From Chroococcidiopsidaceae cyanobacterium YX2bin18 (lineage in GTDB: Bacteria > Cyanobacteriota > Cyanobacteriia > Cyanobacteriales > Chroococcidiopsidaceae), in contig JAUJND010000003.1 in the NCBI GenBank assembly GCA_030446505.1, positions 1-64,000 on the forward strand: a DNA stretch of 64,000 nt, in the 5' to 3' direction. Made by a program: the position numbers and the translations under genes. The notes beneath the pieces were generated by a model. That model searched no databases, was not told where the DNA came from, and worked only from the letters and a program-made list of their open reading frames with translations. Shown here in pieces: positions 1 through 11,425 of this stretch (the first letter of the stretch is position 1; every line of letters starts with the position of its first letter).

Positions 1-1250
1 ACTTTCACACAAAGTTTGAGGATCTCTCCGCCTAATTCTTCAACTTGCTCAAGTGCGCCCGGCACTGAATTGTCATAAAGAACAAGTGGATGGAGATTGC
101 CATCTCCTGCGTGGAATACATTGGCAATGCGATAACCGTATTTCTGGCTGAGATACTTGATTTCTTGCAGCACAAACGGCAGTTGCGTACGCGGAATTAC
201 GCCATCTTGGACATAATAATCAGGGCTGAGGTGTCCAGCTGCTGCAAAAGCTGCCTTGCGCCCCTTCCATAATTTCAGGCGTTTTTCTGGATCATTAGCA
301 GTGGTAATGCTCCTAGCACCATTTTGTTTACAAATGGCGGCAATACGCTGTTTATTCTGGGCAACTTCCACTTCTAAACCGTCTATTTCTACCAGTAGAA
401 TTGCTTCGGCATCTCTGGGATAACAATTAGTTGCTACTACATCCTCTACGGCATTGATACTGAGGTTGTCCATCATTTCCATGCCAGCTGGAATAATTCC
501 GGCGCTGATAATGTCGGATACAGCTGCCCCAGCGGCTTCAACGCTGGTAAAGTCTGCCAAGAGGACACAAATTGACTCAGCTGTTTTGAGAATTTTTAGG
601 GTGATTTCCGTGGCGATGCCTAGTGTACCTTCAGAGCCAACAAAAATACCAGTAAGATCGTAGCCAGGCATTTCCGGAATTTGTCCGCCTACATCTGCGA
701 TCGCCCCATCGGGAAGCACAAGTTTTAATCCTAAAACGTGGTTCGTTGTAACGCCATACTTGAGGCAATGTACCCCTCCAGAATTTTCTGCGACATTGCC
801 ACCAATTGAGCAAATAATTTGACTAGAGGGATCAGGGGCATAGTAAAATCCAGCACCACTAACAGCTTGAGTTACCCAATTGTTAATCACGCCAGGCTGC
901 ACGACAACTTGCTGATTTTCCAAGTCTACGCTGATGATTTGCCGCATCAAGGCAGTGACTATTAGAACACAGTTTTCCGTTGGCAATGCACCACCAGATA
1001 AACCAGTGCCAGAGCCACGAGCAATAAATGGGATGTTAGCGCGATCGCATATCTTCACCACCTCCGCCACTTGTTCTGTTGTTCTGGGTAGCACTACAAC
1101 AGCTGGGCGTTGACGATAGCTCGTTAGTCCATCACACTCGTAAGTAAGCAATTCTTCACGGCGTTGAACTACACCGTTTTTTCCTACGACTGCTTCAAAC
1201 TTTTTAATAATTGGTTTCCAGTTACGTTGTTGTTTTTCTTGGGCTAACAT
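1..1250 (-). CDS. glcD: Glycolate oxidase subunit GlcD (FAD-linked oxidase), truncated by window edge
   Basis: Reverse-strand translation from ATG at 1250: MLAQEKQQRNWKPIIKKFEAVVGKNGVVQRREELLTYECDG...PFIARGSGTGLSGGALP...GGNVAENSGGVHCLKYGVTTNHVLGLKLVLPDG; typical FAD-binding GlcD motifs; open to window start. Confidence 0.93.
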   Translation of the reverse strand, partial: MLAQEKQQRNWKPIIKKFEAVVGKNGVVQRREELLTYECDGLTSYRQRPAVVVLPRTTEQVAEVVKICDRANIPFIARGSGTGLSGGALPTENCVLIVTALMRQIISVDLENQQVVVQPGVINNWVTQAVSGAGFYYAPDPSSQIICSIGGNVAENSGGVHCLKYGVTTNHVLGLKLVLPDGAIADVGGQIPEMPGYDLTGIFVGSEGTLGIATEITLKILKTAESICVLLADFTSVEAAGAAVSDIISAGIIPAGMEMMDNLSINAVEDVVATNCYPRDAEAILLVEIDGLEVEVAQNKQRIAAICKQNGARSITTANDPEKRLKLWKGRKAAFAAAGHLSPDYYVQDGVIPRTQLPFVLQEIKYLSQKYGYRIANVFHAGDGNLHPLVLYDNSVPGALEQVEELGGEILKLCVK

Positions 1251-1670
1251 GGTTTTTTACAGTTTAAGATGAATGTTTAAACTTAAATAAATTGGCTTAA
1301 TTTACAAATTCAGAGTTGAAAAAGTTTTTTTACATACTATTAAAGTTGTTAGTGTAATGTCATATGCTTATAGCGCTCCTGCCTAGTAGATGTATAGTAA
1401 CATCTGTGCTGCTACTAAAGACCATTATAGTAATTCTACTGACTACCCAAACAGTTATTAGTAATAGGTTTTGATTCAAAATCAGTTTTGATTCAGTTGT
1501 CAATCTAAGAGCTATTTTCTGATTTGACTAGCCTAATTCTTAGTAGAATAGCTAACCAAGTCTTTATTTAATTGATAGATAATTTCCTAATTTTAAGCAA
1601 GAAGTTTAAGGCGATCACTCTAAACTTCCTATCACATTGCAGCCACAATACGATAAACAGGGCATACACA

Positions 1671-3817
1671 TTACAAAGGTAACTTTCCACCAATCTGCAA
1701 TCCTGTGGGTAACAATCCTTCCAAGGCAGACTCAGCAGCTTTGTCAGGAAGGTAAGTTGTAATCGGCAAACGAATTGTTTGAGTTGAACCAACGTGCATT
1801 TCACTTAGCCAGTAGACTTGCGCTGCTAAAGTTCCAATTCTAGTATCACCCCGCCGCCGTCGCACAATAATTGGGCGCGGAACAAAGTTGGGTGCTCCTT
1901 TCATTTCTGTCTGCCCTGTTGTCATAACAGCAACTTCAGTATCAGAAATAGTCCATGCCCAACCCCGCCTGGGATTTTCCCATTTTTGTAATTGCTCATT
2001 CCATTGTCCAGCACGAGGATATCCAGACTTCAGAATTTCCACCATATCTATTTTCTGGATTCCAGCTTCTTTTAATTCCGGTGTTAATTCGTCTAGCAAA
2101 TCAAGCTCATCTGCTTGAAAATTCCCATCCCTATGAATAATTAGATGATTAAGTAGAGTTTGATATTTTTGCTCGTAAAGGTGAATTAGCTCAAAAATAA
2201 TGTTACGTAAAGCTGAGATATCAAAAGTTTCACGATGCGCCTGAAACGTAGCTGGAAACCAACCAATAACCCTTCCTTGGGGACTTACAACACAGGCAGC
2301 AACACCAACCGCAACACCTTCTTTACGCCCAATATCCAAACCAAGAAAAGCCTGCGCTTCTGCTTTTCCAGGCATATTTTTTAGTTGCCAGGGACAATAA
2401 CCTAGCTTACCCAAAATTTGCAGCAGTAGGTTATTCCCTGTATTATTATTGAATCCAGAGCGTAATGTACTGTCTTCAGTTGCCTGAGAAGGCAGCATTA
2501 CCTTAATAAACTCTCTTTTTAGGATGGGATAGGGGTCAGATTTTGGTGTAGATGTGAAATTATCTTTATCCGGTACAAACATCAGTGCCAGTTCATAGTT
2601 TTCTAAGTTACGGCATTTCCTCTGAATTTCTATAATGTTATTTAAAGGGTAGGAGCGGAATTCTAGAAATTCCATTTGAATATTGAAACTCTTAACAAAG
2701 TTTTTAAAAAGATTACACCAATTACTAACATTACAATTTTCTGAGCTAAAAGCTATAACTTTTATATTATTTGGCTTTTCCAGCAATTTCCTTTATTTAA
2801 TCCCTGGGCAGGATAGCTACTAAAGTATCCGCCACCAAAATCAAGATTATTTTTAAATTCAGCAAAGTTTGTTTGAAGCTTTGGAGAGTATTGGCTTGTA
2901 GTAAAGGTAATATCTATACCAGGTATGCTTAATCCTCCAGATTTGTTAAGACGCTCAATTCCTTGAATAGCTCTTTTGAATCTGTCATCTATAGATAAAA
3001 CTTGAGCATTAAATATTCTAGATTCAACATCATCTTTAGTAAATGTTTTCTTTAGCAATTGAGGAATATGAGAGTATATAACATCTTTTCCCCTTTAAAC
3101 CATAGTTAACAAGTATAGCGGGTGTCTCTTGGGGAATAGCATTAATAATTTGATCAGAATTTCACCTTTTTCGCGATGGAAATCTAGTAAGCTCTTATTG
3201 CCTAACTCAGAGCTAATACTTGAAACTTTGAATCCAGCTAATCCCGCATAACGACAATTCTTACCATCATAAGTATGAACTAAACCTTGCTCTGGAGATA
3301 GATTTGATAAGTCGCGTTGCTCTAGTGTAAAACGGCTATGATACTCGTTGCTATAATCAAGTGGCAGAAATACATAGTTATTTTTATCAATACGTAAATT
3401 CCAGTTGAGAACTCGTTGTGCTTCAATCTCATCTGAAATGTCTACTGTCTCTAAAAAAGCCTCACGTTTGTAGGCATCTACCCTCAAACGTAAATTGCGA
3501 AAGAAATCGCTCATGCATAGATTTAGCATCTGTTCTAACTGACGGCGATATCTAGAGGCAGTTATATCTACAGGTAAAACTGATAAAATCTCAAAATCAT
3601 TATCACTCGTTAATTGATGAGGACTAAATAAACAAAATTCTGTATTCTCTGCTACTACAGTCATCCCAGTTTGCCGACGCAGACGAGTAGCTAATCTGCC
3701 TAACTCTGACGGTAATTGCTCAGGCGCAATTACTTTCTTCAAAGTTATCCGATGATTGTAGTAAGAGACTGTTGGAATTGGGTTGATAGATTGAAAGCTA
3801 AGTTCATGGATAGCCAT
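1671..3817 (-). pseudogene. Long prokaryotic Argonaute (pAgo), interrupted by small indels; PIWI domain intact in C-terminal ORF
   Basis: ORFs 3095..3817, 2762..3058 and 1671..2786 are collinear. PIWI part: FLGLDIGRKEGVAVG (D151) ... FQAHRETF (E186) ... LIIHRDGNF (D220) ... RLPITTYLPDKAAE (D348). MID-like YPILKREFIKVMLPSQATEDSTL upstream. After three 1-nt repairs the locus is 2148 nt (about 715 aa), a normal long-pAgo length. Confidence 0.85.
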
Positions 3818-4047
3818 GTGTTTTGCTACTTTCTGTAGAGCATGATTTATGCTATTTATTCAACCAAACAATATACTCATGATTTTCTTGTTAAGTCAAT
3901 AAAATATAAAAATAAAGTTTTGTCAATAAGCAATTAGGCAAACCAATGAAAACCCAAAAATATCCCCATAATACATAGAGGATATTCTGCTTATGTGTGC
4001 CTTATTGCGATTGTTATACTTTCCACGCAAGAGCTAATTATTAATAC

Positions 4048-4305
4048 TCACCACTTCAAATAGGCAGCATCAATTCCTTGCTCTCGCCGGATCTTTCCAT
4101 CTTTCTCAAACCAAGTAAGCACCTGTTGAGGTGTCAAATCTTCAATATTGACACCGTTCTCTGCGGCGATGTGCTTCAACAGCTTTAGCGATGAAATTGT
4201 TAGTCTCGTTAAAAACTTTTCGTGGGAAGAAAGCAGCGCTGCGTCTACCTTAGCTGACTCCTCGAATGTTAAAAACTGGGATGATGGTTGCTGTGATGCA
4301 TCCAT
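4048..4305 (-). CDS. Conserved small protein downstream of sufR
   Basis: 85-aa complete ORF (MDASQQPSSQFLTFEESAKVDAALLSSHEKFLTRL...), compact and close behind sufR on the same strand. Confidence 0.6.
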   Translation of the reverse strand: MDASQQPSSQFLTFEESAKVDAALLSSHEKFLTRLTISSLKLLKHIAAENGVNIEDLTPQQVLTWFEKDGKIRREQGIDAAYLKW

Positions 4306-4330
4306 AAATATCTCACTTTAGATATAGCTA

Positions 4331-5017
4331 TTACTTTACTGTGTGCTCTAAGCGTGATTGAACCAAATAGCCGCAGCGGTGTTCGCCATTGATAATCCAG
4401 TGTGTGCGCTCAATAGTGCAATCTGGTAAAACTGTGGCAAACATTTCTAATTCATGCCCACATACGCTAGGGAAAGACTCAGCAACACTAGAAATTGCAC
4501 AGTTATGTTCAGTAATGATGAAACGGGAGCCATAATTATCTCCTGCCTCATTTAGTTCGACTGGATTACACTCAGCCATGCAGCCTTCCTCTTGTCTGAG
4601 GTCTACCAATTTTGACACGCGCTCTAGTAGTAAACCATTACCCAGGCGATCGCGGTAGTCTAACGCCTTACGTTCCCACTGTTTCCGCAATATAGAAATC
4701 ATCTGCTCATGTCCTACTGTCTCTGCCAGTGTATCCAACAGAGAAACAGTAAACTGACCATAGCCATCGCTTAAATGCCGACGCAGGTGATCGCGCCCTT
4801 GGCTACTAAGTTGATACACGTGCTGCGGCCGCCCCATGCCCGCTTGCATAGTCTGATACAAAATCAGTTCTTCCGCTTCCAAATCCTTAACATGACGACG
4901 AACCGCTTGCGGACTAATATCTAGCGCTGTCGCTAGCTCTTGAGCGGTCGCTTGACCCTGCTTCAGTAAATATTGCAGAATATCCTGCTTAGTTGAGGGC
5001 TGCTGCGTAGTCGGCAT
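4331..5017 (-). CDS. sufR: SufR, Fe-S cluster-dependent repressor of the suf operon
   Basis: 228 aa; N-terminal DeoR-like HTH (QATAQELATALDISPQAVRRHVKDLEAEELI); C-terminal cysteines (GCMAECNP, HNCAISSVAESFPSVCGHE); divergent from sufB. Confidence 0.93.
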   Translation of the reverse strand: MPTTQQPSTKQDILQYLLKQGQATAQELATALDISPQAVRRHVKDLEAEELILYQTMQAGMGRPQHVYQLSSQGRDHLRRHLSDGYGQFTVSLLDTLAETVGHEQMISILRKQWERKALDYRDRLGNGLLLERVSKLVDLRQEEGCMAECNPVELNEAGDNYGSRFIITEHNCAISSVAESFPSVCGHELEMFATVLPDCTIERTHWIINGEHRCGYLVQSRLEHTVK

Positions 5018-5054
5018 CTTCGTACCAAAAATTCTATCTAAAAATTTTACTTTG

Positions 5055-5070
5055 ACAACATACCTGTTGT
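5055..5070. promoter_or_regulatory. SufR operator-like inverted repeat 1 (CAAC-N6-GTTG)
   Basis: ACAAC ATACCT GTTGT in the sufR-sufB intergenic region. Confidence 0.8.
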
Positions 5071-5097
5071 TAATGTAGCTTAAAATGGAAATACATT

Positions 5098-5115
5098 AAC
5101 AACATTATTGTTGTT
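5098..5115. promoter_or_regulatory. SufR operator-like inverted repeat 2 (CAAC-N6-GTTG)
   Basis: AACAAC ATTATT GTTGTT, near-perfect palindrome with the same CAAC-N6-GTTG core. Confidence 0.8.
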
Positions 5116-5217
5116 CTTGTCGTCCTTACTTTAACAGCGCGAGATTGGTATTGGTTAGACACTGCCCGTCTGCCATCTTTAAAGAAATTCATTCCAGAAC
5201 ACGAGAGAACACTACTG

Positions 5218-6657
5218 ATGAGTGCTACTGTCAACACCTTAGTCAATCAGCCTTACAAGTACGGCTTTATTACCGATATTGAGGCGGATACGATTCCGCG
5301 TGGTCTTAGCGAAGATGTTGTCCGCCTGATCTCTGCCAAGAAAAACGAGCCAGAGTTCATGCTGGAGTTTCGCCTCAAAGCCTACCGCCAGTGGCTAAAA
5401 ATGACAGAACCCACTTGGCCAAATGTCCAATATCCCAAGATTGATTACCAGAACATCATCTACTACTCTGCTCCCAAGCAGCAGAAGGCAAAGTTAAATA
5501 GCCTGGACGAAGTTGATCCAACCCTCTTGGAAACCTTTGAAAAGCTGGGCATTTCCTTATCTGAACAGAAGCGGCTTTCTAACGTTGCTGTAGATGCAAT
5601 CTTTGATAGCGTCTCAGTGGCCACCACTTTTAAGGAAAAGCTGGCAAAAGATGGCGTTATCTTCTGCTCAATTTCCGAAGCTCTCCAAGAACACCCAGAG
5701 TTAGTGCAGAAGTACCTTGGTAGTGTCGTGCCAGTAGCAGATAACTACTTTGCCGCCCTTAACGCGGCTGTTTTTAGCGATGGCTCGTTTGTGTACATTC
5801 CTAAAAACACCAAATGCCCGATGGAACTGTCTACTTATTTCCGGATTAATAGCGGAGATACAGGACAGTTTGAGCGGACGCTAATTGTAGCAGAAGCAGG
5901 TAGTTCTGTCTCGTATCTGGAAGGCTGCACTGCGCCGATGTACGACACTAACCAACTGCACGCTGCTGTAGTGGAACTAGTTGCCCTAGACAACGCGGAA
6001 ATTAAATACTCCACAGTGCAAAACTGGTACGCCGGAGATGAAAATGGTAAGGGCGGTATCTATAATTTTGTTACCAAACGCGGTTTGTGCCAGGGAGTTA
6101 ATTCCAAGATTTCTTGGACACAGGTAGAAACTGGTTCTGCTATTACTTGGAAGTATCCCAGCTGTGTGCTGATAGGTGATAACTCTGTAGGCGAGTTTTA
6201 CTCTGTTGCGTTGACGAATCACAAGCAGCAAGCGGACACGGGAACCAAAATGGTACACGTTGGCAAGAATACCCGCAGCACAATCATTTCTAAGGGAATT
6301 TCGGCGGGAGGATCATCGAATAGCTACCGGGGTTTAGTCAAGGTAAATCCGAAGGCAGTTGGAGCGCGGAATTATTCTCAGTGTGACTCAATGCTAATCG
6401 GGGATAATGCCCATGCAAATACATTTCCCTACATTCAAGTGCAAAACAACACTGCCCAGGTAGAACACGAAGCTTCGACTTCCAAAATTGGAGTAGATCA
6501 ACTGTTCTATTTCTCACAGCGGGGCATTTCCGCAGAAGATGCGATTTCGATGATGATTAGTGGCTTCTGCAAAGATGTCTTCAATCAGCTGCCGATGGAA
6601 TTTGCGGTGGAAGCAGATAGGCTGTTGAGTCTGAAATTGGAAGGAAGCGTGGGCTAA
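5218..6657 (+). CDS. sufB: Fe-S cluster assembly scaffold SufB
   Basis: 479 aa; [39 protein letters not shown]...; classic SufB. Confidence 0.97.
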   Translation: MSATVNTLVNQPYKYGFITDIEADTIPRGLSEDVVRLISAKKNEPEFMLEFRLKAYRQWLKMTEPTWPNVQYPKIDYQNIIYYSAPKQQKAKLNSLDEVDPTLLETFEKLGISLSEQKRLSNVAVDAIFDSVSVATTFKEKLAKDGVIFCSISEALQEHPELVQKYLGSVVPVADNYFAALNAAVFSDGSFVYIPKNTKCPMELSTYFRINSGDTGQFERTLIVAEAGSSVSYLEGCTAPMYDTNQLHAAVVELVALDNAEIKYSTVQNWYAGDENGKGGIYNFVTKRGLCQGVNSKISWTQVETGSAITWKYPSCVLIGDNSVGEFYSVALTNHKQQADTGTKMVHVGKNTRSTIISKGISAGGSSNSYRGLVKVNPKAVGARNYSQCDSMLIGDNAHANTFPYIQVQNNTAQVEHEASTSKIGVDQLFYFSQRGISAEDAISMMISGFCKDVFNQLPMEFAVEADRLLSLKLEGSVG

Positions 6658-6780
6658 TTCTTGTGGGGTAGGCGGGAAAGCTTACCCTGTAGAAACTGCA
6701 AATCGCAGGCACAAATTGCAGACACGAATCGCAGGCGAGGATGCCCGCGCCAGATGAGCATAGAGGAAGAGAAGAGAACG

Positions 6781-7569
6781 ATGATTGTTGAAAATAGTGA
6801 AGTTGTGCTGTCAGTGCGTGATCTGACGGCTGAAGTTGATGGAACGCCGATTCTTAAGGGAGTGAACCTTGAGGTTAAGGCGGGAGAAATTCATGCAATT
6901 ATGGGACCGAATGGCTCTGGTAAGAGTACGTTATCGAAGGTTCTAGCAGGGCATCCAGCTTATGAGGTGACTGGCGGTGAGGTGATTTATCGCTCGACAA
7001 ATCTACTGGAAATGGAACCGGAAGAACGAGCTAGGGCGGGTGTGTTTTTAGCGTTTCAGTACCCGATGGAAATTCCAGGTGTGAGCAATTTGGATTTTTT
7101 GCGCGTTGCTTACAATTCTCGGCGTAAACAGCAGGGGTTGGAAGAATTAGATTCCTTTGATTTTGATGAGTTGGTGCAGGAAAAGCTGGATGTGGTGAAG
7201 ATGAATCCTGCTTTCTTGAGTCGGAGTTTGAATGAAGGCTTTTCTGGTGGCGAGAAGAAGCGGAATGAAATTCTGCAAATGGCGTTGCTAGAACCTAAGC
7301 TGGCAATTCTGGATGAGACAGATTCTGGTTTAGATATTGATGCTTTGAAGATTGTCGCTAATGGTGTAAATCAGGTAGCTAATTCTGAAAATGCAACGAT
7401 TCTAATTACTCACTACCAGCGATTACTTAACTATATTGTGCCGGACTTTGTTCATGTAATGTCAGGAGGTCGAATTATCACTAGTGGTGGTAAGGAATTA
7501 GCACTGGAACTGGAGTCCCAGGGTTATGACGGGGTGGTAGAACAAGCTGCGATTGAGGTGGGGGTGTGA
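6781..7569 (+). CDS. sufC: Fe-S assembly ATPase SufC
   Basis: Walker [45 protein letters not shown]. The ORF track starts at 6661, but ATG 6781 ([16 protein letters not shown]) fits the family start better. Confidence 0.96.
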   Translation: MIVENSEVVLSVRDLTAEVDGTPILKGVNLEVKAGEIHAIMGPNGSGKSTLSKVLAGHPAYEVTGGEVIYRSTNLLEMEPEERARAGVFLAFQYPMEIPGVSNLDFLRVAYNSRRKQQGLEELDSFDFDELVQEKLDVVKMNPAFLSRSLNEGFSGGEKKRNEILQMALLEPKLAILDETDSGLDIDALKIVANGVNQVANSENATILITHYQRLLNYIVPDFVHVMSGGRIITSGGKELALELESQGYDGVVEQAAIEVGV

Positions 7570-8963
7570 TGAGTAGACAATCTTCTACGGCAATTCCTAA
7601 CTCGGATGAAACGGTGGGGTTGACATCTGTACTGGTACGAGATGCCTATTTGACTGAATTATTAAAACAGTGTCAAGGGCTAATCCAGGTAATTGAACCG
7701 GAAGTCGCTTGGATGCAAGAGATACGCGATCGCGCTGCTGCTTGGGTGCGTCAATCGACTATCCCCACTACGCGAGATGAAGAATGGCGATTTACTGATT
7801 TGTCACCTCTACGTCAGATTGCATTTCAAGTAGAGACTCAATCTATTACGTCTCTACTTGACATAACGCCGCTAACTTTACCAGAAGCAGCTAACAGCCG
7901 TTTGGTATTTATAAATGGAGTTTATGCACCGGATCTCTCAGCCGTTGTTGACTTGCCCGACAGTGTTGTCGTCAGTAACTTGACTGGGTTGCCTTTGGAG
8001 TATCGCTCTCGTGTACGAGACTACTTGGCACAGCAACAAGGGACGCAAGAAGTATTCACCGCACTCAATACAGCTGGCATAACGGATATGGCTGTGGTGT
8101 GGATACCGAAAAATCTAGTAGTTGAAACGCCAATCCATCTATTATTTATCTCTACTGCAAGCGGGACACCGATAATTTCTCAGCCGCGCTGTTTGGTAGT
8201 TGCAGAATCGGGTAGTAGTGTAACACTGATTGAAGAGTATACGCACCGTAGAGACGTAGCAGAAGCGGCGGTTTACTTCACTAATGCAGTTACAGAAATT
8301 TGGGTTGAAGAGAATGCCCAAGTTAATCACACTAGAATTGAGCGGGAAAGTGGTACGGCGTTTCATATTGGCAAGAGTGTGATCGCCCAAGCCCGTGATA
8401 GCCGTTATACTTGCAATGCGATTACGCTGGGGGCAAAGCTGTCTCGGCACAATTTAGAAGTTTTCCAGACGGGTGAGCAAACAGAAACTACCTTGAATGG
8501 TTTGACGATGATTGCCCTTCAACAGTTGGCTGATACTCATAGTGCGATCGCTCTTAACCATCCTTACGGTACTAGCAATCAACTACATAAGTGCATCGTC
8601 GCTGATCGCGCTCATGCAGTATTCAACGGTAAAGTCTTTGTCCCTAAAGCCGCGCAATTGACAAATGCTGGGCAACTGAACCGCAATCTACTCCTCTCTC
8701 CTAAAGCCAGAGTTGATACTAAACCTCAGTTAGAGATTACAGCGGATAACGTTAAATGTGCTCACGGGGCAACTGTCAGTCAACTGGACGATGAAGAAGT
8801 ATTTTACCTGCAAAGCCGGGGACTTGATGAGGATAATGCACGTAAGCTTTTAATTAATGCTTTTGCCGCTGAAATTATTAACCAGCTGCCGTTAGTCTCC
8901 CTGCGGGAAAGGCTTTCTACAGCAGTTAGCAAGCAATACTCAGCACTCAGCTTAAAAAGGTAA
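7566..8963 (+). CDS. sufD: Fe-S assembly protein SufD
   Basis: 465 aa; overlaps sufC by 4 nt; [23 protein letters not shown] near the C terminus. Confidence 0.95.
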   Translation: MMSRQSSTAIPNSDETVGLTSVLVRDAYLTELLKQCQGLIQVIEPEVAWMQEIRDRAAAWVRQSTIPTTRDEEWRFTDLSPLRQIAFQVETQSITSLLDITPLTLPEAANSRLVFINGVYAPDLSAVVDLPDSVVVSNLTGLPLEYRSRVRDYLAQQQGTQEVFTALNTAGITDMAVVWIPKNLVVETPIHLLFISTASGTPIISQPRCLVVAESGSSVTLIEEYTHRRDVAEAAVYFTNAVTEIWVEENAQVNHTRIERESGTAFHIGKSVIAQARDSRYTCNAITLGAKLSRHNLEVFQTGEQTETTLNGLTMIALQQLADTHSAIALNHPYGTSNQLHKCIVADRAHAVFNGKVFVPKAAQLTNAGQLNRNLLLSPKARVDTKPQLEITADNVKCAHGATVSQLDDEEVFYLQSRGLDEDNARKLLINAFAAEIINQLPLVSLRERLSTAVSKQYSALSLKR

Positions 8964-9023
8964 AGAATTTCCTTTCATTTGTGTTTTTGTTACTCCAATT
9001 ATTCATTAATTAAGCCTTGAAAA

Positions 9024-10283
9024 ATGACTTTTACCAAGGAAAAAACCCTCGCTGAGCAAGTCCGTCTTGACTTCCCCATCTTGCACCAGGAAGTTAACGG
9101 CAAACCATTGGTTTACTTAGACAATGCTGCTACGTCCCAAAAGCCAATGTTAGTCTTAAACACTTTACGGGACTACTATGAGCAATACAATTCCAATGTG
9201 CATAGAGGTGTTCATACCCTCAGTGCCAAAGCTACTGATGCCTACGAGGGGGCGCGGGATAAAGTTGCCGCGTTTGTAAATGCTGCTTCACGCCAGGAGA
9301 TTGTTTTTACTCGTAATGCTACTGAGGCGATTAACTTAGTTGCTTACAGTTGGGGATCTAATTTACAGCAGGGAGATGAGATTATCCTCTCGGTGATGGA
9401 ACATCACAGCAATCTGATTCCCTGGCAAATGCTTGCTCAAAGAACAGGCGCGGTGCTGAAGTTTGTTGAACTGACTGAGACTGAAGAATTTAATCTAGAA
9501 CAGTTTAAGTCTCTGATTTCAGACAAAACAAAATTGGTTTCCACTGTTCATGTTTCTAATACTTTGGGTTGTATTAACCCAGTGCAAGAAATTATTGCGA
9601 TCGCTCACAAATACGGGGCGAAAGTTTTAATTGATGCTTGCCAAAGTGTCCCACATATGCCTATCGATGTGCAGCAGATGGACTGCGATTGGTTAGTGGC
9701 TTCTGGACATAAAATGTGCGCTCCCACGGGAATTGGCTTTTTATATGGCAAGTTGGATTTACTGCGCTCTATGCCGCCATTTTTGGGCGGTGGTGAGATG
9801 ATTGCAGATGTATTTCTGGATCATGCTACCTATGCAGATTTGCCGAACAAGTTTGAGGCAGGGACACCAGCAATTGCGGAGGCGATCGCGCTAGGTGCAG
9901 CGGTTGACTACCTTAGTGGTATAGGTATGGATAAAATTTATACCTACGAAGCAGAATTGACAGGGTATCTATTTGAGCAGTTGGCACAAATTCCTGAAAT
10001 TCGCACTTATGGTCCATTACCTAAAGTAGCAGGCTTGGGCAGAGCAGCACTCGCCGCTTTCACTGCTGGCGATGTTCACCCCCATGACTTGTCTACAATT
10101 TTGGATCAGGCTGGAGTTGCTATTCGTGCTGGACATCACTGTACCCAACCATTACACCGCTACTTAGTAGCTCAATCTACTGCACGGGCAAGTCTATCCT
10201 TCTACAACACCCATGAAGAAATTGATGTATTTATTACGACTTTGAAAGAAGCTATAGACTTTTTTGGTAGCATCTTCAATTGA
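9024..10283 (+). CDS. sufS: Cysteine desulfurase SufS
   Basis: 419 aa; [29 protein letters not shown] (PLP lysine), [12 protein letters not shown] (active Cys). Confidence 0.97.
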   Translation: MTFTKEKTLAEQVRLDFPILHQEVNGKPLVYLDNAATSQKPMLVLNTLRDYYEQYNSNVHRGVHTLSAKATDAYEGARDKVAAFVNAASRQEIVFTRNATEAINLVAYSWGSNLQQGDEIILSVMEHHSNLIPWQMLAQRTGAVLKFVELTETEEFNLEQFKSLISDKTKLVSTVHVSNTLGCINPVQEIIAIAHKYGAKVLIDACQSVPHMPIDVQQMDCDWLVASGHKMCAPTGIGFLYGKLDLLRSMPPFLGGGEMIADVFLDHATYADLPNKFEAGTPAIAEAIALGAAVDYLSGIGMDKIYTYEAELTGYLFEQLAQIPEIRTYGPLPKVAGLGRAALAAFTAGDVHPHDLSTILDQAGVAIRAGHHCTQPLHRYLVAQSTARASLSFYNTHEEIDVFITTLKEAIDFFGSIFN

Positions 10284-10789
10284 TGAGTGTACATAGAGAA
10301 ATAACACTTGTGTGAAAGCACTGTTGCAGATATCTTTTTGGGATGCTAGAGTTACTGACTAGGCTAGGGATACTGTTCACAGATTGAAATCTGTAAAAGG
10401 ATTTTGTTTGAGGGCATTATGATTCGATCAAGTTGAAAAGCTACAGCAGCGAAACAATAGCTCTCAAGCATCTTCCTTTACAAAATTTCTAAACTTTACA
10501 TACTTTTTTACCTTTTCTTTCTGAAAAATAGCGTGGTTGTTCAGTAGATATGTAATATCAGATGTGGTGTTGTAGTTCAATCAGGTCGAAAAGTTACAGC
10601 AGGTTTCCAAAACTGCACAGGGATCTCTTTCATGTAGGAGAGAACGATTATGCTATAAAGCAGCTAGAGTAAGAAACAACGTAGATAATTTCTTCAGCAA
10701 AACCGCTTACTTATGTGATAATTATTACATTAATGTAGTGTTTTGCTTGTTGAAATCTGTTAAAATTTAAATTGAAGGAGGATATTCGG

Positions 10790-11047
10790 ATGGGTAGTAT
10801 TTCCATAGGTGATACAAAAGAGAAGCTCGATGATGCCATAGAACACGTTATCAAAGAGCAGTGTCGAGTGTCGCTAACTGTTCCGGGAAAGGGAATTGTA
10901 GCTGTAGTTCCTATCAAAGACATGGAGTTTTTAGAAGAACTTGATGAGGATAAGCTGGATTTGCAAGAAGCTTGTGATGCCTTAAAAGATTTAGATCAAG
11001 AGGAAACTGTGCCTTGGGAAAAAATTAAGGCAGACTTAGGTCTTTAG
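10790..11047 (+). CDS. RelB/Phd-like antitoxin
   Basis: MGSISIGDTKEKLDDAIEHVIKEQCRVSLTVPGKGIVAVVPIKDMEFLEEL..., followed directly by a RelE-like toxin gene. Confidence 0.75.
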   Translation: MGSISIGDTKEKLDDAIEHVIKEQCRVSLTVPGKGIVAVVPIKDMEFLEELDEDKLDLQEACDALKDLDQEETVPWEKIKADLGL

Positions 11048-11080
11048 GTCACTCCTCTAGCCTAGATTTGAGAGGTAGTT

Positions 11081-11353
11081 GTGGTTTATAGGATAGAGTT
11101 CTTGAAAAGAGCCGAGAAGCACTTCAAAAGCTTGCCAAGCGATGCTCAAAAACGTCTCTCAAAGAGAATTGATGCTCTAGCTCAAAATCCTCGACCTTCA
11201 GGGGTAAAGAAGCTGTCTAATAATGAAGAAAAATTTTACCGTATTAGAGAAAGCGACTACCGCGTTATCTATCAAATCCATGATCAGTTGCTTCTTGTAT
11301 TTATAGTAGATGTAGGACACCGGAGGAAAATTTATAAAGAACTAATTTCTTAA
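11081..11353 (+). CDS. RelE/ParE-family toxin (GTG start)
   Basis: VYRIEFLKRAEKHFKSLPSDAQKRLSKRIDAL...KLSNNEEKFYRIRESDYRVIYQIHDQLLLVFIVDVGHRRKIYK; canonical RelE fold signature. Confidence 0.9.
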   Translation: MVYRIEFLKRAEKHFKSLPSDAQKRLSKRIDALAQNPRPSGVKKLSNNEEKFYRIRESDYRVIYQIHDQLLLVFIVDVGHRRKIYKELIS

Positions 11354-11425
11354 AAGCTCAACCATATTTAGCTAAAAATTTAGCAAACCTTAATTACTGA
11401 GTTCATAGTTACAGGAGAATCAACA

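Noticed and set aside
1387-1404. AGATGT-ATAGTA-ACATCT hairpin between glcD and the pAgo gene
   Set aside because: Short AT-rich stem without a U-tract; not distinguishable from chance.
5986-6258. ORF 5986..6258 (-) inside sufB, and 8142..8450 (-) inside sufD
   Set aside because: Fully antisense to well-conserved genes, no recognisable domain.
10421-10610. Imperfect direct repeat GATTCGATCAAGTTGAAAAGCTACAGCAGC / AGTTCAATCAGGTCGAAAAGTTACAGCAGG downstream of sufS
   Set aside because: Only two diverged copies and no terminal structure; too weak to call a mobile element or ncRNA.
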